A DNA stretch of 64,000 nt from Enoplolaimus lenunculus (GCA_030248215.1 JASANG010000058.1:1-64000), one strand, 5' to 3'. Positions 36,801-48,700 are shown, counted from the first letter of the stretch. Notes: generated by a model not told the origin, from the sequence alone. Numbers and translations are program-made.

Positions 36801-39652
36801 ATTTGTTATATTCTATTGGCGTCAGTACAGTATAGCGGTAAGTTTTTGCATCAAAGATGTCAAATTTTTTGTAGTATATATTTTCTAGTTGGGAACCTAA
36901 TTCTGAATCTCCCTCGAACAATAGATTCTTCTTAAAAACCTCTTGTATTTGGATCATTTACAGAACTTAAACGTTGATTTTCACCAGTGAAGTTTGAGCG
37001 TGTTTTGTGATAGTCTCTACTGTAAAATATTGGGTTGCATATATTGAGATAGCTTATATCTGTTCGCAAAATCCTGCTTATTTACTAAAATTTGTTCAAA
37101 AAACAACCTGTGTTTTATTGCGAATTTTTTGATAATGACTCAAAACTGTTTTGTAGTTTCATCGTTGTCGGCATGCCCTATTTATAAAATTATTTTATAC
37201 ACTAGGATTTTAAGCTAACTATCGCGGGTATGTGCTCGATCAATATACTTAAAGATTTTGTAGTTTAAATTATAAATTATTCAGTTTTCTAAAACTTTGC
37301 TATTTTAGCGTGCTGCTGTTAAGTTTATTGTCTTTACTACAGAAAAATGGAAGGCGATACAAGAACATTTCAATCGTTCCCAAATGGACCGTCGAGCCAT
37401 GCGGAACAATTTCTACTTAAACCATATTTCTGGATCCGGATATTTTGCTGCGCCTCGTAAAGTTGCGATGCATATGAACAAAAAATTATTGGATTATATA
37501 AACGAAGTAAGCACTTGTTACTTCAGCCAACCTGGCGTTTATGCTATGCAGGTGGCATGGGCGTACCGAGAGGGGGGGCGGGGAGGCCGCGTCCCCCAAA
37601 TCGGAATCAGTACTTGCGTCATAATTTACATTAAATACAAAAATTACGTATGGATTCTAGCTCGCATCGCTCGCGATGTTTTTCACTGACCAATTTTCAA
37701 CAAATTTTGCCTGCGGCGCTGGTCAAACGTTGAGATCAAAGTTCAATTCCCCAACCTAACCAACTCAAAACTAAAGATAGTAATAAAAATTGTGCAAGGC
37801 TTCACTACATAACCCCTAGACCACAGGTGGTTCGGTGTGGCGGTTACACCCCGCGCTACATGGATATGGAAATGATTAGAATGTTACAGAAGAACGATTA
37901 ACAGTGCATAGCTTCTCTTTTGCATTGCTCGCGAATTCTTCACAGTTCTGTTTAAATTCTATCGTTGAACCTTCAGCCACTCTGTTTCAAGTCCTAGTGC
38001 CTAGAAATATTTCATATACAAAAATTTCTACACAGACTTCAAACTGAAGTTCTGTACTAGAGTAAAAGACAATTGTGTCTAGTTTTTCGCGCGCTTCGCT
38101 CACGGTTTTTTAAATCGTGTTCACGTGGCAAACAATTCAACCTTTCCAGATACCCAAACTGTCAAGTTTTAAGGACCTTAGGCGTAAAAATGGCGCAAGT
38201 CTGAGGATGCGGCCCCCAAATCAAAATTTCTCGGTACGCCGCTGGCAGCTGGTAGATATGAATGAGTACAATTTGCCTGAAGACAAAATGTCACTTTTAC
38301 ACTTATTCCACCTTCATTTGCGAATAGGCTTTGCCAAATTTTAAGCTTAAAACAAGACCGACGGAAGAACGAAATATGTATCTTCTAGAAAAATAATGAA
38401 CAGTCGCATTTTTTTAAATCTCGACATGCTGAGTTCGGCGGTATATACAATTTTAAGGCTGCATTGTCCCCGGATTAAAAGTTATGGTTTTTAAAATTTA
38501 ACTTTTTTTGTTCAAAATTGTGCGTCGATTGCCATAACATTGGAATAGTCGTGCCGCATAGCATTGGCACCGTTGAACCCAGCTCGTCGAGATCTGTTGG
38601 ATAATGCCACTTTTCATTTGATTCTTAAGGAGCCCAGATTCCGGATCTTCGCGAACAAGATTTTCCTATGCCTTCCTTGAACCCGAGCCTTTGCTAAGCT
38701 TTAATCTAAACTTAGCATTAACCTCAAATGTGGGAATATGTTCAAGAGCCTGCAAAAGAATAGACGTGTTTAGAATAACCCATTTGATCCTATTACATTT
38801 CTCACTCGCTCATAGTTGTCCTTTCCGAACTGAAACTCTGGTTACGCAAGTGTTGCTAGAGCATTGCTGCATAAATCGATCAACCGATTGTCGACAGTAC
38901 GATACTGAACATTCAAGAGTCTACGAGAGAAGCAATAGAGGAATACATCCCCTCCCGAAATTTCTAAGCATACAACAAAAAACGTACATTAATAGCCGGA
39001 AGTTTTCTAGCATTACCGAAATGATATACAGTTTTGTATTTTCACGCTCCTTATCAGTGGCGGATCCAGGATCTCAAAATGGGGGGGGGGCAAAATTTCA
39101 CAGTAATAAACTTATTTTTGACCCATATGTAGTGACCCAAATAAGAGGGGTCCCCATTTTCACTCCCAATTAATAGGAGTCCGTATCCATAATAAAAGTC
39201 CGTAAGCGGGTAGAGTCCTTAAACCCTTGTTTGAGTCCATAAATGTCTATTATCCCTAATTGTAGCGCATAAATGACTCTAGGGCCAAGTAGAGGTGAGT
39301 TCAAAACTTTACAGCGTGCTTATATACTATTGTGTATAAAACAAAGAAATAAACAGCGTAGGACAGCAATTGACACTATATAAATTTTGTCGAGATGCTG
39401 TTGGGGGGGCCCACGGCCGGGGTGTCCCCCGATGGATCCGCCATTGGTCCTAGTTTACATTTTTATTTCCCGAACAATGAGCAAAACCAGATGGCAACTC
39501 CACTGATGATAAAACAAATATATTGCGCGATTTAATTTCAGGCAAATGAATCAGCCCCTTTGCGGCGTCTCGGTGTTGTGATTATGGATTTTCCGGGCGC
39601 ATCGTTAATTCAGCGACTAATTGAAGCTAATGAACTGAACGAACTGCATTGA
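30801..39652 (+). CDS. Bacterial-type PI-PLC X-domain protein (paralogue A), with a non-canonical splice acceptor
   Basis: Exons: 30801-30953, 32696-32938, 36178-36305, 36463-36595, 37343-37506 and 39542-39652 (stop TGA 39650-39652). Phases agree throughout, giving about 310 residues plus an unseen start exon. The order of motifs matches secreted bacterial phosphatidylinositol phospholipase C: NWMSRI, TIPGTHDSF (first catalytic His), GIRYFDPRPR, LPLHHGPRYM (second catalytic His), FVLMRIKEE, ARGKVLIL, EKWKAIQEHF, FYLNHISGSG and RRLGVVIMDFPG. These enzymes cleave PI or GPI anchors to cyclic inositol phosphate and diacylglycerol. The first visible exon may follow a signal-peptide exon (its frame opens with a hydrophobic stretch, CSVVLCA). 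At exon 2 the frame joins only at TTTTCG|GAACA, with CG instead of AG. No AG upstream keeps the frame open, whereas paralogue B has TTTCAG|GAACT at the same place. The gene may be mis-spliced or newly decayed, or the base may be a sequence error; the other exons are intact. A decayed hAT transposase lies antisense in intron 2. Confidence 0.85.
31940..32065. repeat. CCTAAG-bearing repeat family copy
   Basis: TATTCCTAAGCC followed by more CCTAAG units, then AAAAAATGTAGTCTAAAT and CCCATCAGAAACCG ... CCCTAAAAGTAACACGGGCC. These are the same landmarks in the same order as at 13540-13735. It lies in intron 1 of PI-PLC paralogue A. Confidence 0.7.
33980..34860 (-). mobile_element. Decayed hAT-superfamily transposase (ZMYM/P52rIPK-like C-terminal part)
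   Basis: Minus-strand reading from 34814 down shows SRFEFIIGLIIPETLSGLL followed by SRTLQSGELNLSKAV. These match the conserved 'SFEFIVxLVVxxKVLSYLLPLSKxLQSxSLDL' region of hAT-derived ZMYM1 / P52rIPK-like proteins. Further down, about 34120-34025, comes FSKLERMLPTLRSTM, the classic hAT dimerisation block ('SFSKLKxIKTYLRSTM'). Between them the frame is interrupted by several stops and shifts, including one in the dimerisation block. The N-terminal BED/DDE part was not found. It sits antisense in intron 2 of PI-PLC paralogue A. It is a possible source family for the many hAT-like non-autonomous relics here, but no terminal repeats were matched to it. Confidence 0.7.
37549..38253. mobile_element. 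Possible hAT-like element with GGCGTACCGAGA ends, in PI-PLC paralogue A intron 5
   Basis: GGCATGGGCGTACCGAGAGG near 37550 pairs with CTCGGTACGCCGCTGGCAG near 38240. Both ends have G/C-rich runs just inside (GGGGGGGCGGGG; GCGGCCCCC). Length is about 700 bp with no coding. No target duplication could be assigned. Confidence 0.45.
39056..39446. mobile_element. hAT-like element with CAGTGGCGGATCC ends, carrying a nested MITE fragment
   Basis: The left end CAGTGGCGGATCCAGGATC at 39056 pairs with GATGGATCCGCCATTG at 39446. Inside, from about 39128, lies the left half of a CTGTAGTGACCC-family MITE. A G-run of ten follows the left end. It lies in the last intron of PI-PLC paralogue A. Confidence 0.65.
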
Positions 39653-39880
39653 GTTCATATATTGAAACCGAATGAAATGTATTACACCCGGCACTGGAGT
39701 ATTCAAGGGGACACCCTGACCTAGCCCCGTAAACAGATATCACAACCCAAGTTTTGTTAAGTTTTCGTGCTAGAATTGCGTTTGGCTTCTTACTGATGTC
39801 CACTGAGATCGGTATTCTTTTCATTTTATTGCTTTGAAACACGCTGTGAGTCGAAGAACTTTTATGGAGCTCTACGGAAC

Positions 39881-40545
39881 TGGCGGATCCAGAAATTTCT
39901 GGTCGGGGGATGCACAAGTAGAAAATGTAAAGTTTTGACACCGTTCATAATACATATTTTTATGCATATAAAACAGCCACAAGTCACACACACACAGGCT
40001 CATGTAAAGAATAGGTCCCTCCCAATTGTCTGAGTTATATCCCAATTACCCAAAATCCTAGTTTCCGGGGCAATATCCCAATTTCCCAAAAGCTTTAGGC
40101 TAATGAGAAGTTTAGAGGTAGAAGGTTTAGGCATAAGCTTGGGCCTGCGCTGTAAGCTAAAGTTTAGGTGTAGGCTTAGTTTCGCGCATAGGCTAGAAAC
40201 TTTATAGACGAATGCGATTGAGGCAGCCCCTCTGTTGCCAAATTGGTACTTTTATTCCCCCACACTTGAGAAACTTGCTCGCAGTGCCGGGGCAGACAGG
40301 GGTGGGGGCTGCTCCTAAACTCGCGAGCGAGTGAAGCGAGCGAAAAGCTACACCAATTTCAAAACTTGTAAAAGCACATTAAAAATTAGTTGTGCTGAGT
40401 TTATGGGCGAAGCCACTATACAACTACGAAATTTTCAGATATCGGAACAAAACTTTGCATTGTAAGTTTGATTTCAATCCTGAAAAAATTTTCACTCGCC
40501 AGCCGGTGGGGGATGCATCCCCCCATCCCCCCGGATCCGCCCTTG
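39881..40545. mobile_element. hAT-like element with ACTGGCGGATCC ends
   Basis: The left end ACTGGCGGATCCAGAAATTT and right end CCCCCGGATCCGCCCTTG pair, with GGGGGATGCA / GGGGGATGCATCCCCC just inside. A degenerate TTAGGC-type array occupies about 40098-40195 within it. No coding was recognised. Confidence 0.55.
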
Positions 40546-41659
40546 TCTAACTGGTAACATTAAAAACAACTCCGTTTGAAAGACGTTGACTTTGCAAAAC
40601 TGAAACTGGCTCACAGTTGAATTTAATTAAAACCTTAATCGATTCAGATTTGAATCAAAAACATGTCGAGTTTGACTCTACACTGAATGAAATTACCATA
40701 ATGAGTATTTTATCTTCTCGGTCTCTAAGTGTTTCAGGTTTCCTGTTTTACAGTGGTCAGGCCAAGGTATAAGCCATATATGCATGAACAATGTGCTCAG
40801 ACTAGGCTTTCATTGTTGATAAATATGGCGACCGAACTACAAATTATTTTCAATATTTTCAAAATTATTGCTGAGTTTCTGAAAACATACTTAACCCATA
40901 TCTTGCTGATGTCAGTTTAAACTGACAACAAAAAAGGTCTATCTTTAAAGTTGTAAAACTCGTTCAAACTATATTTTTACATGATTTTTAACTGTGCCGT
41001 GTTCTTTGGTTTCTGCACGAGTTACTTTGACGTCCCAAGCAACAATTGCTCTTGGTCGCCTAAATAACTACTGGAATGCAAACTACTTTCGATTGGAGCA
41101 TTGTACAGACCAAACAGCTGTTGGAATTCAAACTTTTTGTGATTAGTTGTTTAGGCTTGACTGTGTATAAGAAAACTTACTTGCACTGCAATTATTTGCC
41201 TTCACCTTATTTGCAAACTATAAATTAAACAAGGTTTAAACAACTGACGTTTGGGACATCCCAGTTGCCAACTGGGGAATTAGCTTTTTGTGTTTGGAGC
41301 ACGTTTCATTCAGAGGAGGTGGAGCCATCCTGACCCCAGTTTCGAGGTACAGTCACTTAACGAAAGGTAGGATCTAACTCTCCGCAGGCCAGCGAACTAG
41401 CGGTTCTCTTGCTAGAACGTCACAAATACATGTTAAAAGTATTTCGTTAGAAATATAAGTGTTCCAGTAATGAATTGCTCAGTGTGTGTGGTTTGCGGGG
41501 CAATAGCCGTCATCCTTGAAAGGTTTCCCGAACTTGCGAGGGGGTCAGGACGCGACAGCACCTCACAACCCACTTAAAAAATTTTCTATGGGTGAGTTTT
41601 CACTCGTAATGGGGGAAATGAAAAAGAGCCTATATATGTATCATGAATTTAAGGAATAT

Positions 41660-41869
41660 TTTCGATGAAAAGTACGAATTTGATTTAATTTTAATTTTGA
41701 AAAAGTTGTTTTGAATTATGATCGCAAACAAATAAATTATGTAAAAATATGCTAAATTTCCCTACCGAAACTGCTGGAACCTCCGGCAAAATTTCTATCG
41801 GAGCCGGAGCCGTACAGGAGGTCGATTTTCTTCCGAAGCCGAAGCCGGAGCAGACCTCCGATTGTACCC
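41660..41869. mobile_element. hAT-like relic, CCGGAG family (right half)
   Basis: The right end is GACCTCCGATTGTACCC, preceded by CGAAGCCGGAG and GGAGCCGGAGCCG hexamers. The left part has decayed. Confidence 0.55.
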
Positions 41870-41870
41870 A

Positions 41871-44291
41871 TCAAAGCTTATTCCACTTTATATGAATGAA
41901 GATCAAATAACGTTTTGCGAAATATTTTCGGCTTGGAAAATCGGTGCAATTGGTCAATTTAGTTCTATTTGCGCAATAGTAGCCTATTACAGCACAACTA
42001 AGGTAACAACATGTTGCAGAATTCACCTGGTATCGTTTTCGAAATTTTTGCTGATCCAAGTGAAGTGCAGCTATACGGAAAGCAATAAAATCGTTATCAT
42101 GCGTCATATTCAATGCATAGTCTTGGCAATATGGTGTTTTCTTTCTATTTATATTAACATTTTATAAGATTCGAAGTTATAACTGACTCTAGGTTGTAGT
42201 CTATACCATTTTTTTCATTCGAAAACTTGTTCCATTTTATTTTCTACTGTTTAAAACATCTAAGTCCATACCGATTCTAAGTTTAAGAACTTTTTTATCT
42301 TATGGGCAGAGCTGCACGACACGAGCGGATAAATGCGTGCAGGATAATAAAAGTATGGGTACAGATTTTGTAATCTTTACTCCATGAAACACGGCAAACA
42401 GCGCTGCAAAAATGCATAGCTAGTATTCCTTACAAATGAAGTAAATTGCAGATTGTAATCCAGATAATATAGAAAAACTTGAATTTTTAAACTGAAACAA
42501 AAGGTTCTCTCCCACTCGGCAAAGACTCCCCCTGAAGGGATGAGCGTTCTCGGTTAATAACCAAGACCGAGACCGGTCAAAAAAGTCTCGGTTTCGGTCA
42601 AGGATGGGCGGTCTCGGCAAGTCTCAGGATATGCCTGATCTTGGCCTCGCTATTTTTTGTCTCGGTGTTTGTAAATCGAGACCAAAGAGGTGAAAAAGCG
42701 ATAAGCAATCACAAGAATTTTCCTTGACGGCGGCTTTGATTCAGACGTACTTGCGCATTTCGCCTACCAACACAGACTGCGAACTGTAAGCATGTGAGAC
42801 ATGGTTGTCCTGGTCTATATGCAATAAATGCAATGCACATTGTGGTGTACGGTCGACACATGTAGTCGACGAAAAATGCAGTTGGAGAGGTAGGCTACGT
42901 GGTGCAGTGGTAGAGTCTCGCTTAAGGATCTATGGGCTGAGAGTTCGATCCCCGCTCTAGCCCGCTTTTCCAGCTGCTTAGTTAAAGGTCTGAAGTCCCG
43001 GTTCCTACCTAGATTGACACGAACGATTGGGGGCGTACCGGTGCCTGGTCAAACAGCGATTTGAGAAACAGAACAACCCTTCCGGTGGATAAATTCTATT
43101 TTTAGAAAGGAAACCCAAAACGCTTAGATTTTATTGTGACTAAGCACCAATAGTTGTATTTTCGCGTTTAAACCATTTAAGGCATCATGTAAAAAATTAT
43201 GGGTCACCATCCGCATTTATAACGCCTGCGCTATGTTGAAAATTCTCCAGTCTATTCGGCTTGCTCGGGATCAGTCATTCTAGTTAGGAACTGGGACTTC
43301 GGACCCTTTTTAACTAAACACCTAGGAAAGCGGGCTTCCAGAGCTTGGTTCGAACCTCAGCCTACTGATGCTTATGCAAATACTCTACCACTGCGCCACG
43401 TCACCCGCCTGTCGAACTGCTTCTATGTGGACTATATGTCAACCGTGTGCAGCAAGTATACTGTATTGTGCAATGCGCTAAATTGCATGTGCACATAATG
43501 GACAAGCATATTTTACGTGCTTACAGTGCCGACCCTGTTCGAAGGGTATGGGGACTGTAGCCAAGTGAAAAATAAAGTAAAAACGTAAAGTTTGGCCTCG
43601 ATTTAATAGTTTAATTGTATGAAACAATAATTCAGAGCAGATCGAAATATTCAAAACTTTTATTAAAAAATCTTATTTTTATTTTCGGTAATGGTTAAAC
43701 ATTGGCCGAGACCGAGACCAAAAGTCTCCGCCTCAGTAGGTTGGATCCTCGGTTATGTGCTTATTTGTAGGCGTAACTAAATACTGGCTAGTGCAACTGA
43801 CGCTTTATTGAAAATTCTGCAACCCCCCACTTAGAAATTTCCCCTGGTTGCAAACCGGGGCCCCCGGTTGATAGCCCCACTTCACCGCGACACACGGAAT
43901 GCCCAGGGTCTTCCTCCCCCTCGAAAAATTCTCCCGGATTCGAAATTAGTGCAACAGTGAATGTGCTACTTATTGGCTCAAATACCACACTGTTTTATTT
44001 ATTGGACGGTGAAGGTTAAAACTATTTCATGACAGTTGAATTTCATTGCAGTACAGAAATTTAGCAATTTCTACACTGTTACGGCTTTACAAGTAACATT
44101 GGCCATATTATCAATCGGATATGTCTGGTTTCCCACTACAGCGGGGTTAAACGCACCGACTGCTGGCCACCTGCGTTCGGTTCCACCTCTAGTTATCATT
44201 AACGTCGTAGATATTTCGTCCTCGTTAAAGCTTTGGTTTAAAGCCGTTTTGTCAACAACCCAAGATCGGAATGTATTTGTGGCATTTTGAT
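41871..44291 (-). CDS. Possible two-exon gene of unknown function, Asn-glycosylation-rich
   Basis: A minus-strand exon 44291-44091 opens after AAATTTAG, stays open for 66 codons and closes at ACTT|GTAAAG in phase 1. A second open stretch, about 42131 to 41871, joins in phase at a weaker acceptor (TTGCCAAG) and ends in a stop just before a hAT-like repeat. Together they encode about 150 residues with seven N-glycosylation sequons (NAT, NQS, NQT, NVT, NMT, NRT, NCT), five Cys and phrases such as RRWPAVGAFNPAVVGNQTYP and FIAFRIAALHLDQQKF. Base composition is more balanced than in the flanking DNA, as expected for coding sequence. An extracellular or membrane protein fits. I do not recognise it, and the opposite strand is also partly open, so this is tentative. 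It lies between PI-PLC paralogues A and B in the opposite orientation. Confidence 0.3.
42892..43090 (+). repeat. tRNA-derived SINE
   Basis: The head resembles a pol III tRNA promoter: TGGTGCAGTGGTAGAGTC (A box) and GAGTTCGATCCCC (B box), about 40 bp apart. The acceptor and T stems do not pair properly, so it is not a functional tRNA. The body (GGTCTGAAGTCCCGGTTCC) matches the reverse complement of 43210-43320. Confidence 0.7.
43210..43410 (-). repeat. tRNA-derived SINE, inverted second copy
   Basis: On the minus strand the head reads TGGCGCAGTGGTAGAGTA (A box) and GAGGTTCGAACC (B box). It is followed by GGTCCGAAGTCCCAGTTCC, the same body as the plus-strand copy. The two copies point toward each other, body to body, about 120 bp apart. 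Confidence 0.7.
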
Positions 44292-44654
44292 CTAAATTTA
44301 ACATATTTTATTGTCGGTTTCACTACGATGTTTTGTTTCTCAATGTTGAATGGACCACTAGATTCTTGCATTCTTACAACGAAAAACTGGATTTTTATAC
44401 TTGTCCGGTATCTTGTTGGGCTGTGAACCACCTAGTTGTTAGGATTCATAATTCTCTACTTCATTTTCACAAAATAAATGAATTGACAATTGTTATATTT
44501 TAATTACTGTTTAAAAGCACGGATATATCTAAACTATATGCAGTTTGATCGTACATATTCTATGGTCAGTTTTATTTTTATATTAACTAAAACTCACAAG
44601 TTCAGTTCCGAAGTATTTCAGACTGTACCAACCTCGGATTAAAGGTAAGATCGA

Positions 44655-44793
44655 TGTATCAGCAGCAACAAAGGTTCGGTTTCGGATTCGGTAAAAATTT
44701 GTGATTCGGGTTCGGTTCTGAAAAAGCCGTATCCAACAATGTGCAAGATTCGAATTCAGCAAATTTGCAATGGATTCGGATTCGGTCACACCC
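44655..44793. mobile_element. hAT-like relic with TTCGGATTCGG subterminal repeats
   Basis: The right end GATTCGGTCACACCCTG at 44793 is the reverse complement of a CAGGGTGTGACC terminus. Repeated GGTTCGG/GATTCGG motifs fill the interior. The left terminus is not clear. Confidence 0.5.
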
Positions 44794-45209
44794 TGGTATC
44801 TGGTCCAGAACTATCCACCAATTGAGAACCGACAATTTCAATTTAAGTGTAAGTTATGCCAAAATGTGAAAATTTTCAAAATTATTTTACGAAAAGTGCA
44901 CATGAGCAGCTTTCTGTACATGAAAATTTTGAATCGGGTCTACAGATTAATTTTTGTTCTTGGCAGACATATTTATTTGGCGCCACCAGTGTTAGGTTCT
45001 CCTGTAATTAAAAGCTTTCTTTTAGATTTTATTAAAAATGCGTCTGACTACTGTCTCGTTTCGTTCGAGTGGTTTTCTCCAATATCGTAATCTCGGTTCT
45101 GACTCGTGATTACCCAGACATGGATTAAGCGCATTCCTTCAAGCACAATGATTCTAAACTAAGATTTTTTTGGAAATTGGATTAATACATTGATAAGAAA
45201 CGTAACATT

Positions 45210-45650
45210 TGTATATAGGTTTATGCATATTCCTAAGCCTTAACATAAGAATAAGCCTAAGCCTTTAAAGTGTAATGATACGCCTATACCTAAGCCTAAA
45301 CCTACGCAACAAATTAGTCGACAGCTTAAGCTTACTCCATAGCTGTTCCACGGAAAGCGGTCAGCTCCTGATCCATAGATGGGCAGTAATTTGATACAAA
45401 TGTGCATCTGCTTTTCCGCTCGTTTAAAGGGTGTTAGGCTTAATAGAAGGTGTAAATTTTCTTCGTTTGAGCGACTATTAAAAACGGAGAAAGTAAACAT
45501 TAGGGCGGATCGGTTTTCCGCGGGACTGCAATAGAGTAATGCTAAAGTTTTAGACTATTTTTTGCTTAGGGTTAGGCTAAGGTATAGGCTTATCCTTACA
45601 CTTAGGCTTAGGAATATAATACTGTATACATAACTTATACATTGGTTAAA
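45210..45650. repeat. Two CCTAAG-bearing repeat copies in inverted orientation
   Basis: The left copy (about 45210-45345) reads CATATTCCTAAGCC ... CCTAAGCCTAAACC, then CAACAAATTAGTCGACAGC. The right copy (about 45545-45650) is reversed: TTTTTTGCTTAGGG ... CTTAGGCTTAGGAATATAAT ... ACATTGG. Both lie just upstream of PI-PLC paralogue B. Confidence 0.65.
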
Positions 45651-45768
45651 AAGTGAGGACAAGCATAATAATATGAGCTGAACCCAATTCAATAACTCTT
45701 TTCAAGCGTTGCTGTGTGTTTCAATTTGTTAGCATTTGTTTTTAAGCCAAGTGCAACCCCTACGGTTT

Positions 45769-48700
45769 ATGTCAGGTTATCGACAAGCTGCTAAGCAGGA
45801 ATCTGAAGGATTTTGTGTTATGAATTATTCAAATTGGATGTCGAAATTAAATGATAGTATATTATTGTCGGATGCGTCAATTCCAGGTAAACTTTGGTCT
45901 GTGCTCAGTTGAGTCAAGTCTGTTGCTATTAATTGCGTATAATATACGTATATGCTAGCAGGGTGCAGCCGAATTAAAGGATGCCAGAATTGGAGGTCGA
46001 TTCCGAAGCCTGAGGTGAAGCAACGTTACATAGCTATAATCAGTACAAATTCATTCAAATGTTAACAATAATCTGTAAATTGACAATAAATTCGAGGGTC
46101 TTTTGAAAAATTTCAAAAATTTAGACTTTGAAAATACCCAAAATTTACAATTAAAATTGCCTGCGGCGTCAGAGGTCGGTTTTGAGCTGGAGCCGGAGGT
46201 AAACCTCAGGTTAGATTCTGATATATAGCGTTTCAGGAACTCACGATTCAGTAGCGTTATTTGGAGGGCTGTACTCGAAGACTCAGTCGAAAACATGTAA
46301 AGAGCAGTTGGAATGCGGAATTCGATATTTCGATCCGAGGCCACGCAACTACGGTGACGGGACGCTGCCGTTGCACCACAAAGCCCAATATATGAACACT
46401 ACTTTGGCTGAACTGCTGCAGTGTATTGAAAATCATTTGCAAACCTTTCCCAGTGAAGTCGCATTTCTAAGAATCAAAGGTATTTTATAATCGTTGAAAG
46501 TATCGTTTATTAGTATTTTAGTGGTATTTTTTAACAACGACAGTAAGTCATCGATCGTTTTTAGGCGATTTTACTATGTTTTACCCTCTAAAACTTAAAC
46601 CTAAGTTAGCTTAATGATAACTGAATGTGAGTGCAAGTAAAACTTAAATGGCTGGAGGGACTAACTAAACTAGAATTTTAAGTTTGACGTAAACTAACAT
46701 GTTTTTAAATTTAGGGCGAGTTTAAAAAACTTGTTAGTTTAAGGTGTAAATGCTGCATAGAAACTGTGGTTTTTAGAATTCATTATGTTTACATTAAACT
46801 AAAAATATTATTTAAAATGTGTATAAACGTAACCTACCAGCTAGTTTAGTCAATCTAGAAAGTTGGTTTAACAATGCTATATTAGCTTAAGCTTAAATCA
46901 AGTTAGTTTAAGCTTTTAGAGAGTAGTTTGTAACACAGTGTAATGGGAATCAATTTGGTTTGAGACACGTAATAATAGACACAATGTATTATGCTGTTAT
47001 CATAAACCGAATAGCAATCTGTTTTAGCGTAATGTTTTCTCGGTTTCTATGTTTGTCGCCTTATATGGCAACACCATCACACCAGGCAATGCAAAAGATT
47101 AGCTCAAATTTAGATATACAAACAGACTTTTAAAGTTTAGTTTCAATTTCGACTGGCCCATTTAGTTAACAATCTGGCAATTTATAGCCCTTTTTCCAAT
47201 TGATAAATTTGAGTTGACTCCATTGTAAGTTTTTGCTTTGCTCTTTTTGCGGTTTGTTTTAAACATGTAACCTATTGTTAAATTTTTGGCAAAACTGTAC
47301 GTCATGTATTGTGTTGAACAATATTTTTGAAGCTATACCAAACAACGAAATGTTGAGTCTTATTGCTTTTTTCCAGAAGAATTTTAACCTGAGCTGGCCG
47401 ATGCAATTCCATTCAACGTAGCAGTATTCGAAACTTTTAAACCTATGCTTGATCGTGGTATGGTATACAGTAATACCGACATTCCGACGTTAGCTGAGGT
47501 GTGTTCCATGTCATTTTATGTAGATTTTAATTTATTGCTCACAAAGATTAAAGTTGGGTTTCTAAAATTTTATGTAAATGTTTAATTAGGTTAACGTTTA
47601 AGTTGTAGAAAGTTTTGCGTTTCAGAACAAAATGCAATGGTAAGACTTTGCCAGCTTATCTAGGAGTTTGAAAGTTCAATTGAGGCACAAGTGAATGGTC
47701 ACGGTCGGTTTGCTTCGTACTAACTGTTGTGTTGTTTGAAAGACACAGTTTAGCGTTATCAGATGTGATTAATGAACTGTAACTCAGTGTTTACTCTGTT
47801 TACTGAACTTTTTAACATCTTCAAAATGATATTTTTTCAGTTATAGCTATTGGCTTAATCAAAAGCGAATAGTAATTTTTGTGAGAAAGTAAACGACTGG
47901 TTGCATTCCTTGCATACTCTTACTTACGCCGATATTATCGAGTCTGGCTTAATAAACCTTAAGTGAGGAAACCTGATTTTTGCAAACCATGTGATGCAAC
48001 ATTAGAATGGTTTGCGTAACTCATTAAATATATACTAACAGAACAACTTTTATTGCAATTTTTTGCTGTATATGTGAGTTTTGAACGTTGGTAATATATG
48101 AATATATTTTTAGGCAAAAGGCAAAGTAATAGTATTAGAAAACTATGACAGCGGTGCTCTGAAAATTGGATATCCATATGATAAGTGTCAAATACAAGAT
48201 GATTTTATTGTTGAATCGCTATCGTCACGACATGTTGAACGTAAGAAACATCTTCACAATCCATCATGGTTACAAGTGCACTTTCAAGTTGTATCTCTAG
48301 TCTCATAACTTACAGGATTTATGTTAGAAATAACTGATTTCTGCTCTTGTCACCAGTATATTTTGTCAGGGATTTTAGAGCTAAATGAAAAAATCATTGC
48401 AACCATAAGTTACATTTTTAAGAAGATCAAAACCTTTGGGCGTAACAGTTTGGCTGAAATCCTGATAAATACGATTACGAAATAGTAAGCTAAAGTGGAA
48501 ATCTGACTTTTAAGTGATGGTTTGGCGTAGTATTTGTTTAGCAAAATGGTCTGCAATCCAGCAACAAATTACAGTATGTGACCAGGCATCAAAATCAACG
48601 CCACCAAATTCGACAAACCGTTACTGGTTGAATCATATTTCGGGTTACGGAAATGCTGCTACTCCCGAAGAGCTTGCAAAGGTTTTAAACAAGCGGTTGC

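Larger units (their letters stand above)
42600..43760. mobile_element. Composite repeat: GTCTCGG-rich hAT-like ends around an inverted pair of tRNA-derived SINEs
   Basis: The left side reads CAAGGATGGGCGGTCTCGGC with repeated GTCTCGG. The right side (about 43700-43760) has GGCCGAGACCGAGACC in the opposite sense. Between them lie two SINE-like units in opposite orientation (42892-43090 plus, 43210-43410 minus). Confidence 0.55.

Noticed and set aside
42892-42966. A tRNA gene
   Set aside because: A- and B-box motifs are present, but the acceptor and T stems do not pair and an inverted relative with the same downstream body lies 0.4 kb away; a tRNA-derived SINE explains both.
44036-44290. Plus-strand exon with a membrane-like segment
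   Set aside because: It is open, but the minus strand gives better splice signals and a sequon-rich reading; neither is certain, so only the minus model is listed, at low confidence.
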